The position numbers and the translations under genes were made by a program. The notes below the pieces were generated by a model. The model ran no database searches, was not told where the DNA came from, and was given only the letters and a program-made list of their open reading frames with translations. From Chachezhania sediminis (GTDB lineage Bacteria; Pseudomonadota; Alphaproteobacteria; Rhodobacterales; Rhodobacteraceae), in NCBI RefSeq assembly GCF_009765275.1, contig NZ_VOPH01000001.1:620001-684000 (forward strand): a DNA stretch of 64,000 nucleotides, given 5' to 3'. Of the stretch, positions 26,219 through 34,208 are shown one piece after another (within the stretch, counting starts at the first letter, position 1; each line of letters begins with the position of its first letter).

Positions 26219-26923
26219 ATGACCGCACCGATCGCGCTCTATTATTGGCCCACGCCGAACGGCTGGAAAATCTCTATCGCGCTGGAGGAGATGGGTCTGC
26301 CCTACGAGACCTACCTGATCAACATCGGCCAGGGCGACCAGTTCCAGCCGGAGTTCCTGGAGATCGCACCCAACAACCGGATGCCCGCCATCGTCGATCC
26401 CGAAGGCCCGGACGGCGCACCGATCTCGGTCTTCGAATCCGGGGCGATCCTGCTCTACCTTGCCCGGAAGACGGGGATGTTCGGCGGCACGACGGAACGC
26501 GAACAGGTCGCCGTGCAGGAATGGGTCATGTGGCAGATGGGCGGGCTGGGGCCGATGGCCGGGCAGCTTCATCACTTCCTGATGTATGCCCCGAACCTGG
26601 AACCGCCGCACGACCTCCCCTATCCCAAGGACCGCTACCGGGCCGAGGTGGCGCGGCTTTACGGCGTGTTGGACCGCAAGCTCGCGAAGACGGAGTTCGT
26701 GGCGGGCGACTTCTATTCCGTGGCCGACATGGCGATCTGGCCCTGGGCGAGCCTGTGGAAGCGGCAGGAGCAGACGCTGGACGACAAGCCCAACCTGGCG
26801 CGGTGGCTCGACACGATCCGCGCACGCCCTGCGGTACAGGCCGGCCGAGGTCTCGCCGCAGAACGGCGCCACGATGCGTTGAAGGGCGGCAAGGCAGCGC
26901 AGGACCTGCTGTTCAAGCGGTAG
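26219..26923 (+). CDS. Glutathione S-transferase family protein (YghU/YfcG-like)
   Basis: 234 residues: thioredoxin-fold N-terminal domain (ALYYWPTPNGWKISIALEEMGLPYE, NNRMPAIVDPEG, FESGAILLYLARKTG) and helical C-terminal domain. The TPNGWK-S signature is that of Nu-class GSTs such as E. coli YghU/YfcG, which reduce disulfides and peroxides with glutathione rather than conjugate it. GGGG lies upstream of the ATG. It follows the alpha/beta hydrolase by 30 bp and ends 5 bp before a strong hairpin. Confidence 0.9.
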   Translation: MTAPIALYYWPTPNGWKISIALEEMGLPYETYLINIGQGDQFQPEFLEIAPNNRMPAIVDPEGPDGAPISVFESGAILLYLARKTGMFGGTTEREQVAVQEWVMWQMGGLGPMAGQLHHFLMYAPNLEPPHDLPYPKDRYRAEVARLYGVLDRKLAKTEFVAGDFYSVADMAIWPWASLWKRQEQTLDDKPNLARWLDTIRARPAVQAGRGLAAERRHDALKGGKAAQDLLFKR

Positions 26924-26927
26924 CGGC

Positions 26928-26948
26928 GGTGCGTGGAAACCACGCACC
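26928..26948 (+). terminator. Hairpin just after the GST gene
   Basis: GGTGCGTGG (26928-26936), loop AAA, CCACGCACC (26940-26948): a perfect 9-bp stem five bases after the GST stop codon, followed by CTACGG rather than a T-run. The right arm plus CTACG is the same CGCACCCTACG core found in the 18.6-kb tandem repeat, so this may be a mobile or REP-like unit serving as a transcript end. Confidence 0.5.
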
Positions 26949-26970
26949 CTACGGATGGCACAGGCGCGCG

Positions 26971-27044
26971 CCCCGGACTTCTTTGATCTTTAAATACCCT
27001 CGGGGGAGTCGCCCGCAGGGCGGCGGGGGCAGCGCCCCCGACCT
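26971..27044 (-). repeat. Dispersed intergenic repeat, copy 2 (inverted)
   Basis: The reverse complement contains GGGGGCGCTGCCCCC, CCCCCGAGGGTATTT and AAAGATCAAAGAAGTCCGG, the same elements as copies 1 and 3. The terminal ~34 bp is identical to copy 3, so copies 2 and 3 form an inverted pair between the convergent GST and yciB genes. Confidence 0.78.
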
Positions 27045-27101
27045 CTGCCACAGCACGTAATCTGACGCACCAGACCTGGATCGATGGTCCTGCACCGACC
27101 G

Positions 27102-27169
27102 TGGAGGGGGCTCTGCCCCCGCCCGTTCCGGGCCCCCCGAGGGTATTTAAAGATCAAAGAAGTCCGGGG
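27102..27169 (+). repeat. Dispersed intergenic repeat, copy 3
   Basis: TGGAGGGGGCTCTGCCCCC, CGGGCCCCCCGAGGGTATTT, AAAGATCAAAGAAGTCCGG, closely matching copy 1 (25015) and inverted copy 2 (26971). It ends 8 bp before the yciB stop codon. Confidence 0.78.
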
Positions 27170-27176
27170 CGGATCC

Positions 27177-27788
27177 TCAGGATTTTTCCTCGGGGTCCTC
27201 GATCAGGTATTTCTGCATCGACAGGATCTGGATCCAGAGGAAGGCCACCAGGGCCAGGGGGAAGCCGAAGGTTTCGATCTTGACCCAGGCGTCGGTCGAC
27301 ATGGTGCGCCAGACGAATTCGTTGGCGGCTGCCAGGATCGTGAAGGCCAGGCACAGGCGGCGGGTCAGGATCATCCAGCCCTCGTCCTCCATCGGCAGCA
27401 TTTCCGACATGACATAGGCCAGATAGGACTTGCCCTGCAGAAGGCCGATCCCGAGAAGGATCGCGAAGGTGCCGTAGACCAGCGTCGTCTTCATCTTGAA
27501 GAAGCGTTCGTCGTTGAACCAGGCGGTCAGCGCGCCGAAGAAGATCACCATGACCGCCGTGAAGATCTGGATCCGCGAAAGCTTGCCCGACAGGACGTAG
27601 AGCACCCCCATCGCCGCCAGCAGGATCGGCACGAAAAGAACGGTCGAGACGATGAAGCCGGAGTATTCCGTCGTGCCCAGCATGAAGCTTTGGTCGCGAA
27701 GCCTCAGGTAGATCAGGAAGAAGGCCACGGTCGGGCCCAGTTCCAGCACCTGCTTCAGAAGCGGGTTGATTGTCTTGGGGTCGGACAT
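27177..27788 (-). CDS. yciB: YciB/IspZ family inner membrane septation protein
   Basis: 203 residues with about five or six membrane helices. Family features: NPLLKQVLELGPTVAFFLIYL at the start, TALVMVFFGALTAWFNDERFFKMKTTLVYG-like core around residues 80-105, and a final helix FGFPLALVAFLWIQI. YciB proteins affect septation and envelope integrity. ATG at 27788 has AGGAG 7 bp upstream. It starts 8 bp after the stop of the EamA permease gene and belongs to an ftsY-permease-yciB series. Confidence 0.93.
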   Translation of the reverse strand: MSDPKTINPLLKQVLELGPTVAFFLIYLRLRDQSFMLGTTEYSGFIVSTVLFVPILLAAMGVLYVLSGKLSRIQIFTAVMVIFFGALTAWFNDERFFKMKTTLVYGTFAILLGIGLLQGKSYLAYVMSEMLPMEDEGWMILTRRLCLAFTILAAANEFVWRTMSTDAWVKIETFGFPLALVAFLWIQILSMQKYLIEDPEEKS

Positions 27789-27796
27789 GCGATCTC

Positions 27797-28699
27797 CTAG
27801 CTGCCGAATTCCACGATCACGGCACCCAGCGCGATCAGGGCCATCAGGGTCAGGCGGCGCGGGCCGACCGTTTCCTTCAGGAAGAAGTAACCTATGGCGG
27901 CCGCGAAGACAGTCGAGGTTTCGCGCAGGACCGCCGCCTCGCCCACCTTGTCGAGGCGTGTGGCCAGCATGATCGACCCGAAGCTGCCGAAGGCCACCAG
28001 CCCGCCGATCACGCCGCGCAGCATCAGGGGGCCGGGCGTTGGGCGGTTTTCCATACGACGCCAGTGCCAGTAGGCATAGAAGGGCATGGTCATGCCGTCG
28101 AACATGAAGAACCACGCAAGGAACGTGAACGGGTTTTCCGCCGCGCGGATGCCATAGGCGTCGATAGTGGTATAGAGAGCCACGAACAGGCCCGTCGCCA
28201 CAGCGAAGGTCAGCGCCAGGGGCAGCTTCTCGCGGTTGGAATCGAGGAAGATCATGTTGTAGATCGCCAGCCCGAAGATCCCCGACAAGAGCACGGCGAC
28301 GCCCAGCCACTGCAAGGGCGTGAAGATTTCACCGAAGACGAAAAAGGACCCGATCACGGTGAAGAGCGGCCCAAGGCCCCGGACGACCGGGTAGACGACG
28401 GTATAGTCGCCGGCGACATAGGCCAGCCCCTGCAGGATCTTGTAGACGATGTGGATGCCCACGACGATCGCGAAGATCGGCCACATGTCGGGCGCGGGCC
28501 AGGGCACGACGAAAAGCGCGAAGGGCGCGGCCATCACGCAATAGGAAAAGTCGATTGCGCCCCGGGACAGCCAGGGGTCGTGCCGTCCCTTCTGCAGCGC
28601 GCCAAAGACCGCGTGCAGCAGGGCCGCCGTCAGGGCCAGCACCAGGGCGATGTCGTGGCCGGCTTCGGTGCCGGCCAGCGCGAGGATGTCGGCGCTCAA
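27797..28699 (-). CDS. EamA family (DMT) permease
   Basis: 300 residues with about ten helices in two EamA units, the second opening at ALTFAVATGLFVALYTTIDAYG. The GxGP-type segment VRGLGPLFTVIGSFFVFGE ends the first half. The start is TTG at 28699 (TTG AGC GCC), with GGGGGAG 10 bp upstream. It sits between ftsY (stop 28743) and yciB in one orientation, with 43- and 8-bp spacers. Substrate unknown. Confidence 0.87.
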   Translation of the reverse strand: MSADILALAGTEAGHDIALVLALTAALLHAVFGALQKGRHDPWLSRGAIDFSYCVMAAPFALFVVPWPAPDMWPIFAIVVGIHIVYKILQGLAYVAGDYTVVYPVVRGLGPLFTVIGSFFVFGEIFTPLQWLGVAVLLSGIFGLAIYNMIFLDSNREKLPLALTFAVATGLFVALYTTIDAYGIRAAENPFTFLAWFFMFDGMTMPFYAYWHWRRMENRPTPGPLMLRGVIGGLVAFGSFGSIMLATRLDKVGEAAVLRETSTVFAAAIGYFFLKETVGPRRLTLMALIALGAVIVEFGS

Positions 28700-28742
28700 C
28701 TGTCGGCGACTCCCCCGGGCCTGCGCGCGGCGATCCCCGCTT

Positions 28743-29987
28743 TCATCTTCCGGGTCCGCCGGACAGGCCGGTCAGGGCATTGGCGAAATCCTCGGGGTCG
28801 AAAGGCGCCAGGTCGTCGATCTGTTCGCCCACGCCGATGGCGTGAATCGGCAGGCCGAACTTGTCGGCCAGCGCCACCAGCACCCCGCCCCGAGCCGTGC
28901 CGTCGAGCTTGGTCATCACCAGGCCGGAGACGTCGGAGATCTTGCGGAAGATTTCCACCTGGCTCAGCGCGTTCTGGCCGGTGGTGGCGTCCAGCACCAG
29001 GATCGTGTTGTGGGGCGCGGACGGGTCCTTCTTGCGGATGACGCGGACGATCTTGGCCAGTTCCTCCATCAGGTCCTGGCGGTTCTGAAGCCGCCCGGCC
29101 GTGTCGATCAGAAGAAGGTCGGCGCCATCCGCCTCGGCCTTGGTCATGGCGTCGAAAGCCAGGCTGGCGGGGTCGGACCCTTCGGGCGCGGTCAGGACCG
29201 GCACACCGGCCCGGTCGCCCCAGACCTGAAGTTGTTCGACGGCCGCTGCGCGGAAGGTGTCGCCGGCAGCAATCACCACCGACTTGCCCGCCGCCTTGAA
29301 CTGGGACGCCAGCTTGCCGATGGTCGTGGTCTTGCCCGACCCGTTCACGCCCACGACCAGCACCACCTGCGGGCGCTTGGGATAGATCGGCAGAGGACGG
29401 GCCACGGGTTCCATGATCCGCGCGACCTCGGCCGCCAGAAGTTCCTTGATCTCGTCGACCGACAGGCGCTTGCCGAACCGGCCTTCGGCCATGTTGGCGG
29501 TGACCCTCAGGGCCGTGTCGACGCCCATGTCGGACTGGATCAGCAGCTCCTCCAGCTGTTCCAGCATGTCGTCGTCCAGCACGCGGCGGGGCACGGCGAC
29601 CTCGGTCCGGCCGAAAAGGCGGCCCATGACACCTTGCGGCTTTGCAGGGGCGGGTCCCGGCGCAGGTTCCGGGACTGGGATCGGGACCGGTTTGGGAGCG
29701 GCCCGCGGGGTCGGAGCCGGTTGGGGCGCGGGTGCAGGCGTTGGTGCGGGTTTCGGCGCGGGAGCCGGCTGCGGAACCAGATCGGGCACAGGATCCGGGG
29801 CCGGTGTCAGATCCGGGGCCGGTGCGGGCGCAGGGGCCGGTGCAGGGATCGGTTCGGGGGCCGTGGTGGGTGCTTCCGCCTCGACCGCATCCTCTTCGCC
29901 GCCGTCGGCCACGATGGACTTCAGCCCGTCGTCCAGCTTGGAGGACGACTTGAACATGCGGTCCCTGAGTTTGCCAAAGAACGACAT
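28743..29987 (-). CDS. ftsY: Signal recognition particle receptor FtsY
   Basis: SRP receptor GTPase that docks ribosome-SRP complexes at the inner membrane. 414 residues: an acidic/Pro-Ala-rich A domain (~25-115, many PAP repeats), then the NG domain with GVNGSGKTTTIGKL (P-loop), DTFRAAAVEQL, DTAGRLQN, TKLDGTARGG and a closing GVGEQIDDLAPFDPEDFANAL. ATG at 29987 follows AAAGGAG. The low-complexity linker is longer than in E. coli relative to the N domain. Confidence 0.97.
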   Translation of the reverse strand: MSFFGKLRDRMFKSSSKLDDGLKSIVADGGEEDAVEAEAPTTAPEPIPAPAPAPAPAPDLTPAPDPVPDLVPQPAPAPKPAPTPAPAPQPAPTPRAAPKPVPIPVPEPAPGPAPAKPQGVMGRLFGRTEVAVPRRVLDDDMLEQLEELLIQSDMGVDTALRVTANMAEGRFGKRLSVDEIKELLAAEVARIMEPVARPLPIYPKRPQVVLVVGVNGSGKTTTIGKLASQFKAAGKSVVIAAGDTFRAAAVEQLQVWGDRAGVPVLTAPEGSDPASLAFDAMTKAEADGADLLLIDTAGRLQNRQDLMEELAKIVRVIRKKDPSAPHNTILVLDATTGQNALSQVEIFRKISDVSGLVMTKLDGTARGGVLVALADKFGLPIHAIGVGEQIDDLAPFDPEDFANALTGLSGGPGR

Positions 29988-30084
29988 GGGGCTCCTTTCG
30001 CGCGGCACGCCTCCTCACCTAATGCGGTTTTGCCGGATTGGAAAGGTCAGGCGGGCAACAGTCCCGCAGGGATCGCGCCCGAGG

Positions 30085-31359
30085 TCAGTCCTGCTGCCCC
30101 AGCGCACGCCAGCCGATGTCGCGGCGGCAGAAGCCTTCTGGCCAGTCCACCCGGTCGACCAGCGCATAGGCCCGGTCGCGCGCCTCCTGCAACGTCGCGC
30201 CCCGGGCGGTCAGGTTCAGCACCCGCCCGCCGGCCGCCTTGTAGGCCCCGGCGGTACCGGAAGTACCGGCGTGGAAACACATCTCGAAGCTGGTCTCCAG
30301 CATGTCGTCCAGACCGTTGATCGCCGTGCCCTTGACGTAGTCGCCGGGATAGCCTTCGGCCGCCATGACCACCGTCATCGCGTGATCGTCAGCCCAGTTC
30401 ACCTGCATCTCGGCCAGCCGGCCGGTGGCGGCGGCCAGAAGCAGGTCCAGCACCTGCGCGCCAAGGCGCATCATCAGCACCTGGCATTCCGGGTCGCCGA
30501 AGCGGACATTGTATTCGACCAGCCGGGGCTGGCCGTCCTTGATCATCAGGCCCACGAAGAGGACGCCCTGGAAGGGCGCGGCGCGGCGCGACATCTCGGT
30601 CATCGTAGGGCGGACAATCCGGTCCAGCACCTTGTCGGTCACTGCATCCGTCATCACGGGCGCCGGGGAATAGGCGCCCATGCCGCCGGTGTTCGGGCCG
30701 GTATCGCCCTCGCCCACGCGCTTGTGGTCCTGGGCCGTACCAACCGGCAACACCGTTTCACCATCGCAGAGAACGAAGAACGACGCTTCCTCGCCATCCA
30801 TGAATTCCTCGATCACCACCTCGGCGCCGGCGTCGCCGAACTGGCCGCCGAACATGTCGTCGATGGCCTCGAGCGCGGTGGCCTCGTCCATGGCCACGAC
30901 CACGCCCTTGCCCGCGGCGAGACCGTCGGCCTTGACCACGATGGGCGCGCCATGCTCGCGGATATAGGCCCTGGCCGGTTCCGCCTCGGAAAAGCGGGCC
31001 CAGGCGGCGGTGGGGGCACCGGCGGCGTCGCAGACTTCCTTGGTAAAGCCCTTCGATGCCTCCAGCCGGGCCGCCTCGGCCGAGGGGCCGAAGACCCGGA
31101 TGCCGGCATCGCGCAGGCGGTCTGCCACACCGGCGGCCAGCGGTGCCTCGGGCCCGACGATGACGAAGTCGATGGAGTTCTCTTCGGCAAAGGCCACGAC
31201 GGCGCCGCCGTTCATGATATCGACGCTGGCGCAGGTCGCGATCTGGGCGATCCCCGCATTGCCCGGCGCCACGATCAGCTTGTCGCATTTCGGGTTCTGA
31301 AGCACTGCCCAGGCCAGCGCATGTTCGCGCCCGCCGCTGCCGAGGATCAGAATGTTCAT
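30085..31359 (-). CDS. purD: Phosphoribosylamine-glycine ligase (GAR synthetase)
   Basis: ATP-grasp enzyme making glycinamide ribonucleotide in purine synthesis. 424 residues: MNILILGSGGREHALAWAV, IVVKADGLAAGKGVVVA, GTAQDHKRVGEGDTGPNTGGMGAYSP and the metal-binding EYNVRFGDPECQ. ATG at 31359 starts the family motif; 28 further in-frame codons upstream look non-coding. It is divergent from xseA across a 627-bp gap. Confidence 0.97.
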   Translation of the reverse strand: MNILILGSGGREHALAWAVLQNPKCDKLIVAPGNAGIAQIATCASVDIMNGGAVVAFAEENSIDFVIVGPEAPLAAGVADRLRDAGIRVFGPSAEAARLEASKGFTKEVCDAAGAPTAAWARFSEAEPARAYIREHGAPIVVKADGLAAGKGVVVAMDEATALEAIDDMFGGQFGDAGAEVVIEEFMDGEEASFFVLCDGETVLPVGTAQDHKRVGEGDTGPNTGGMGAYSPAPVMTDAVTDKVLDRIVRPTMTEMSRRAAPFQGVLFVGLMIKDGQPRLVEYNVRFGDPECQVLMMRLGAQVLDLLLAAATGRLAEMQVNWADDHAMTVVMAAEGYPGDYVKGTAINGLDDMLETSFEMCFHAGTSGTAGAYKAAGGRVLNLTARGATLQEARDRAYALVDRVDWPEGFCRRDIGWRALGQQD

Positions 31360-31986
31360 GCGCCCGCGTCCCTGCTGTCCTGTCGTTGATCCAGCGCCTT
31401 CTAGGACGGGCGCCCGGGGCCGGCAAGACCGGACCGCCCCCACCGGGTCCCGCGACGCAGATCGTCATCGCCGTCCCGGGCCCGTTCGGCCGATATGCGT
31501 CCCCATCCCGAGGCACCGGCAACCTGCCGGGTGCCATACCGGTCGTGCCCGGCAGCGGACCCCGGTTTGGCGGGTGGTTCAGATTGCAAGCGCAGGGAAT
31601 GCGGCCCGACAGTTGATTTCGCGCCCCAGCTGCGGACCCGCTCTCATCGGGACTGTCACAGGGCTCGCCGTCACGATCCTGCCGGGCGACGACAGGGCCC
31701 GAGCCGCTGGCGACACCTGCACGCCGGTCCTGAGCACCCCGGAAGCCCTCGGCCTCGCACTGCTGCTGAACGGTCGCTCCTCGGTATCGCCCGTTTGCAT
31801 CTGCGAAGATGTCGGGACGGCCGTTTCGGATCCCGTGCCCTGCCCTCGATCGCCCGGCGGCATGGCAGGCACGGCCCCGGGACACCGTCCGATCCGCGGC
31901 CCAGACAATTCGGCCCCCTGCCCCGGCTTTCGTCCGGCCGCAGGGTCCGTTAGGACTGTGGAACCCATGGCCTTCAGGATGACCCG
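31360..31986. other. 627-bp divergent gap between purD and xseA
   Basis: Open frames cross this stretch on both strands but none carries a recognisable domain, a good start or codon use distinct from random GC-rich frames. It presumably contains both promoters. I see no riboswitch-like conserved strings or strong hairpin. Confidence 0.5.
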
Positions 31987-33540
31987 ATGAACGACCTGAT
32001 CGACGATCCCACCCCGGGGCAGAACCTTCCGGAATTCTCCGTCTCGGAAGTGTCGGGCGCGATCAAGCGCACGCTGGAGGACCAGTTCGGCCGGATCCGC
32101 GTGAAGGGCGAGGTCGGGCGTGTCTTCAAGGCGCGGTCGGGGCATCTGTATTACGACATCAAGGACGACCGGAACGTCCTTTCCTGCACCACGTGGAAGG
32201 GTCAGGTCAGCCAGCTTTCCGTCGTGCCCGAGGAAGGGCTGGAGGTCGTGGTCACCGGCCGCCTGACCGCCTATGGCGCGCAGTCCAAGTACAACATGAA
32301 CGTGGACGAGGTTGCCGTCGCAGGCCAGGGCGCGCTGATGGCGTTGCTGGAAAAACGCCGCAAGACGCTGGCGGCCGAGGGACTTTTCGATCCGGACCGC
32401 AAGCAGCCGATCCCGTTCCTGCCGGAAATCATCGGCGTCGTCACCTCGCCGTCGGGCGCGGTGATCCGGGACATCCTGCACCGCCTGCGCGAACGCTTTC
32501 CCCGCAAGGTGCTGATCTGGCCGGTGGCCGTCCAGGGCGCCAATTGCGCGCCCGAGGTCGCCCGGGCGATCGAGGGCTTCAACCGCCTGACGCCCGGCGG
32601 CGCCCTGCCCCGGCCCGACCTGATCATCGTCGCCCGCGGCGGCGGATCGGTCGAGGACCTGTGGGGCTTCAACGAGGAAGCCGTGGTCCGCGCCGCCGCC
32701 GGGTCGAGGATCCCCCTGATCTCGGCCGTGGGGCACGAGACGGACACGACCCTGATCGACCACGCGTCGGACCTGCGGGCACCGACGCCCACCGCCGCGG
32801 CCGAACTGGCCGTGCCGGTCCGGCTGGAGCTGATCGCGACCGTCGATGCGCAAGGCGCGCGCCTGACCCGGGCGGTGACCCGCGGTGCTGGCCTGCAACG
32901 GCAACGGATGGAAGACCTGTCGCGCGCCCTGCCCCGGGCCGACAGCCTGCTCGACACGCCGCGCCAGCGGCTGGACCGCGCTGGCGACGGGTTGCAGGTG
33001 GCGCTGGAACGGTTCGTGCAGCGGCGCAGGCTGGACCTGTCGAACCTGTCGGGCGGCCTGCGCCCGTCGATGCTGACCCGTCTGGTCGCGGCCGAGAAAC
33101 GGTCCCTGCGGCAGGCTGCGGCCGGGCTGGACCCGGCGCTGGCCCGGTCCGTCCGCCTGCGCCGCGAACGATTCGATGCCCGCGCCGCGCGGCTATCGCC
33201 CCGGGCCCTGCAGCGCGAGGTTAAGGACGGCACCCAGAAGCTGGATGCGCTGTCCGCCCGCCTGTCGCGCGCCGGCACGGCGCAGATCGACATGCTGCGC
33301 AAGCGCCTGGCGGCCGCCGACCGGATGCACGAAACGCTAAGCTACAAGGCAACGCTGGAACGCGGCTATGCCGTGGTGCGCAGCGGGGCAGAGGTCATGA
33401 CCACCCGCGCCGATGCCGCCAAGGAAACCTTGCTGGAGGTCGAATTCCGCGATGGCCGCCTGACCGTGGCGCCGCAGGGCGACAGGCCCGCAAAGAAGAC
33501 GCCACCGAAGCCGGAACCGGAACAGGGGTCGCTGTTCTGA
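31987..33540 (+). CDS. xseA: Exodeoxyribonuclease VII large subunit
   Basis: Large chain of the bidirectional single-strand exonuclease VII. 517 residues: N-terminal OB fold (FSVSEVSGAIKRTLEDQFGRIRVKGEVG), then the catalytic core with VVTSPSGAVIRDILHRL, DLIIVARGGGSVEDLWGFNEE and ISAVGHETDTTLIDHASDLRAPTPTAAAE, a long coiled-coil arm (~290-440) and a C-terminal strand domain. AGGA precedes the ATG. The small subunit xseB is not in this window. Confidence 0.96.
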   Translation: MNDLIDDPTPGQNLPEFSVSEVSGAIKRTLEDQFGRIRVKGEVGRVFKARSGHLYYDIKDDRNVLSCTTWKGQVSQLSVVPEEGLEVVVTGRLTAYGAQSKYNMNVDEVAVAGQGALMALLEKRRKTLAAEGLFDPDRKQPIPFLPEIIGVVTSPSGAVIRDILHRLRERFPRKVLIWPVAVQGANCAPEVARAIEGFNRLTPGGALPRPDLIIVARGGGSVEDLWGFNEEAVVRAAAGSRIPLISAVGHETDTTLIDHASDLRAPTPTAAAELAVPVRLELIATVDAQGARLTRAVTRGAGLQRQRMEDLSRALPRADSLLDTPRQRLDRAGDGLQVALERFVQRRRLDLSNLSGGLRPSMLTRLVAAEKRSLRQAAAGLDPALARSVRLRRERFDARAARLSPRALQREVKDGTQKLDALSARLSRAGTAQIDMLRKRLAAADRMHETLSYKATLERGYAVVRSGAEVMTTRADAAKETLLEVEFRDGRLTVAPQGDRPAKKTPPKPEPEQGSLF

Positions 33541-33568
33541 TCGGGCTGTCCTGATCGGGCTGGCCTGA

Positions 33569-33985
33569 TCAGACGCCGACCTGCGGGCCCTTGCACTGCA
33601 TCTGGTTCCCGGTGTCCTGCGCCTCGTAAAGCTCGGTCGACTGGGGATTGTCCTCGAACCTCGCGATCAGGCCGCCGGGACCTTCGCGGAAGGTCCAGCA
33701 TTGCGGGTCCAGGCGATCCTCGTAGACGAAGCAGATCTGGCCGCCGGTCTCGTACCATTCGCCGTACTTGCAGTCGCCGTCCAGGAAGGACCAGATCACC
33801 TTGCGCCCGTCCATATAGCGTTCGGCGCCATAGGCCGTGCCGTTCTGGGCATAGAACAGGGTCTTGCCGCGGGTATAGGCGTCGAACTGGTCGGCCGACA
33901 TGGGTTCGGCCGCCGAAACGGCGCCGGTCGTCAGGGTCGCCGCCACCGTCAGGGCGAGCGCGGGAATCAGGGTGCGAAAGTCCAT
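33569..33985 (-). CDS. Exported hypothetical protein
   Basis: 138 residues with a Sec signal peptide (MDFRTLIPALALTVAATLTTGAVSA). The mature part has three Cys (GDCKYGEWYETGGQICFVYED, DPQCWTF) plus one near the end (MQCKGPQ), suggesting disulfides. The W-S-F, G-Q-I-C-F-V-Y and C-W-T-F spacing resembles small periplasmic DUF995-type proteins of Rhodobacterales, but I cannot confirm a family. ATG at 33985 is used; a TTG two codons upstream is possible. Convergent with xseA, 28 bp between stops. Confidence 0.75.
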   Translation of the reverse strand: MDFRTLIPALALTVAATLTTGAVSAAEPMSADQFDAYTRGKTLFYAQNGTAYGAERYMDGRKVIWSFLDGDCKYGEWYETGGQICFVYEDRLDPQCWTFREGPGGLIARFEDNPQSTELYEAQDTGNQMQCKGPQVGV

Positions 33986-34208
33986 GCGCAACCATGGCAG
34001 ATCGTCTGTTCCCGTGCCACTGCGGCCCGTGTCGCAACGGCCCTGCGCTCAGGAGATCGGCAGCCCGTTGCCGCCAAAGGCGGCCTCCCGCGCGCCTTGT
34101 CGCCCCTGCCTGCCCGCAAAGCCGGCGGGGATGGTCGTTTTTTGCCCTGCAGTCCGGTCCCGGTTCCGGGTACAAGGGCCGGTACATGCGCAGGAGAGGG
34201 AGGGGCCC

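Noticed and set aside
31352-31990. 212-residue open frame filling the purD-xseA gap
   Set aside because: Overlaps both neighbouring starts, begins in the purD leader, shows no domain and no ribosome site.
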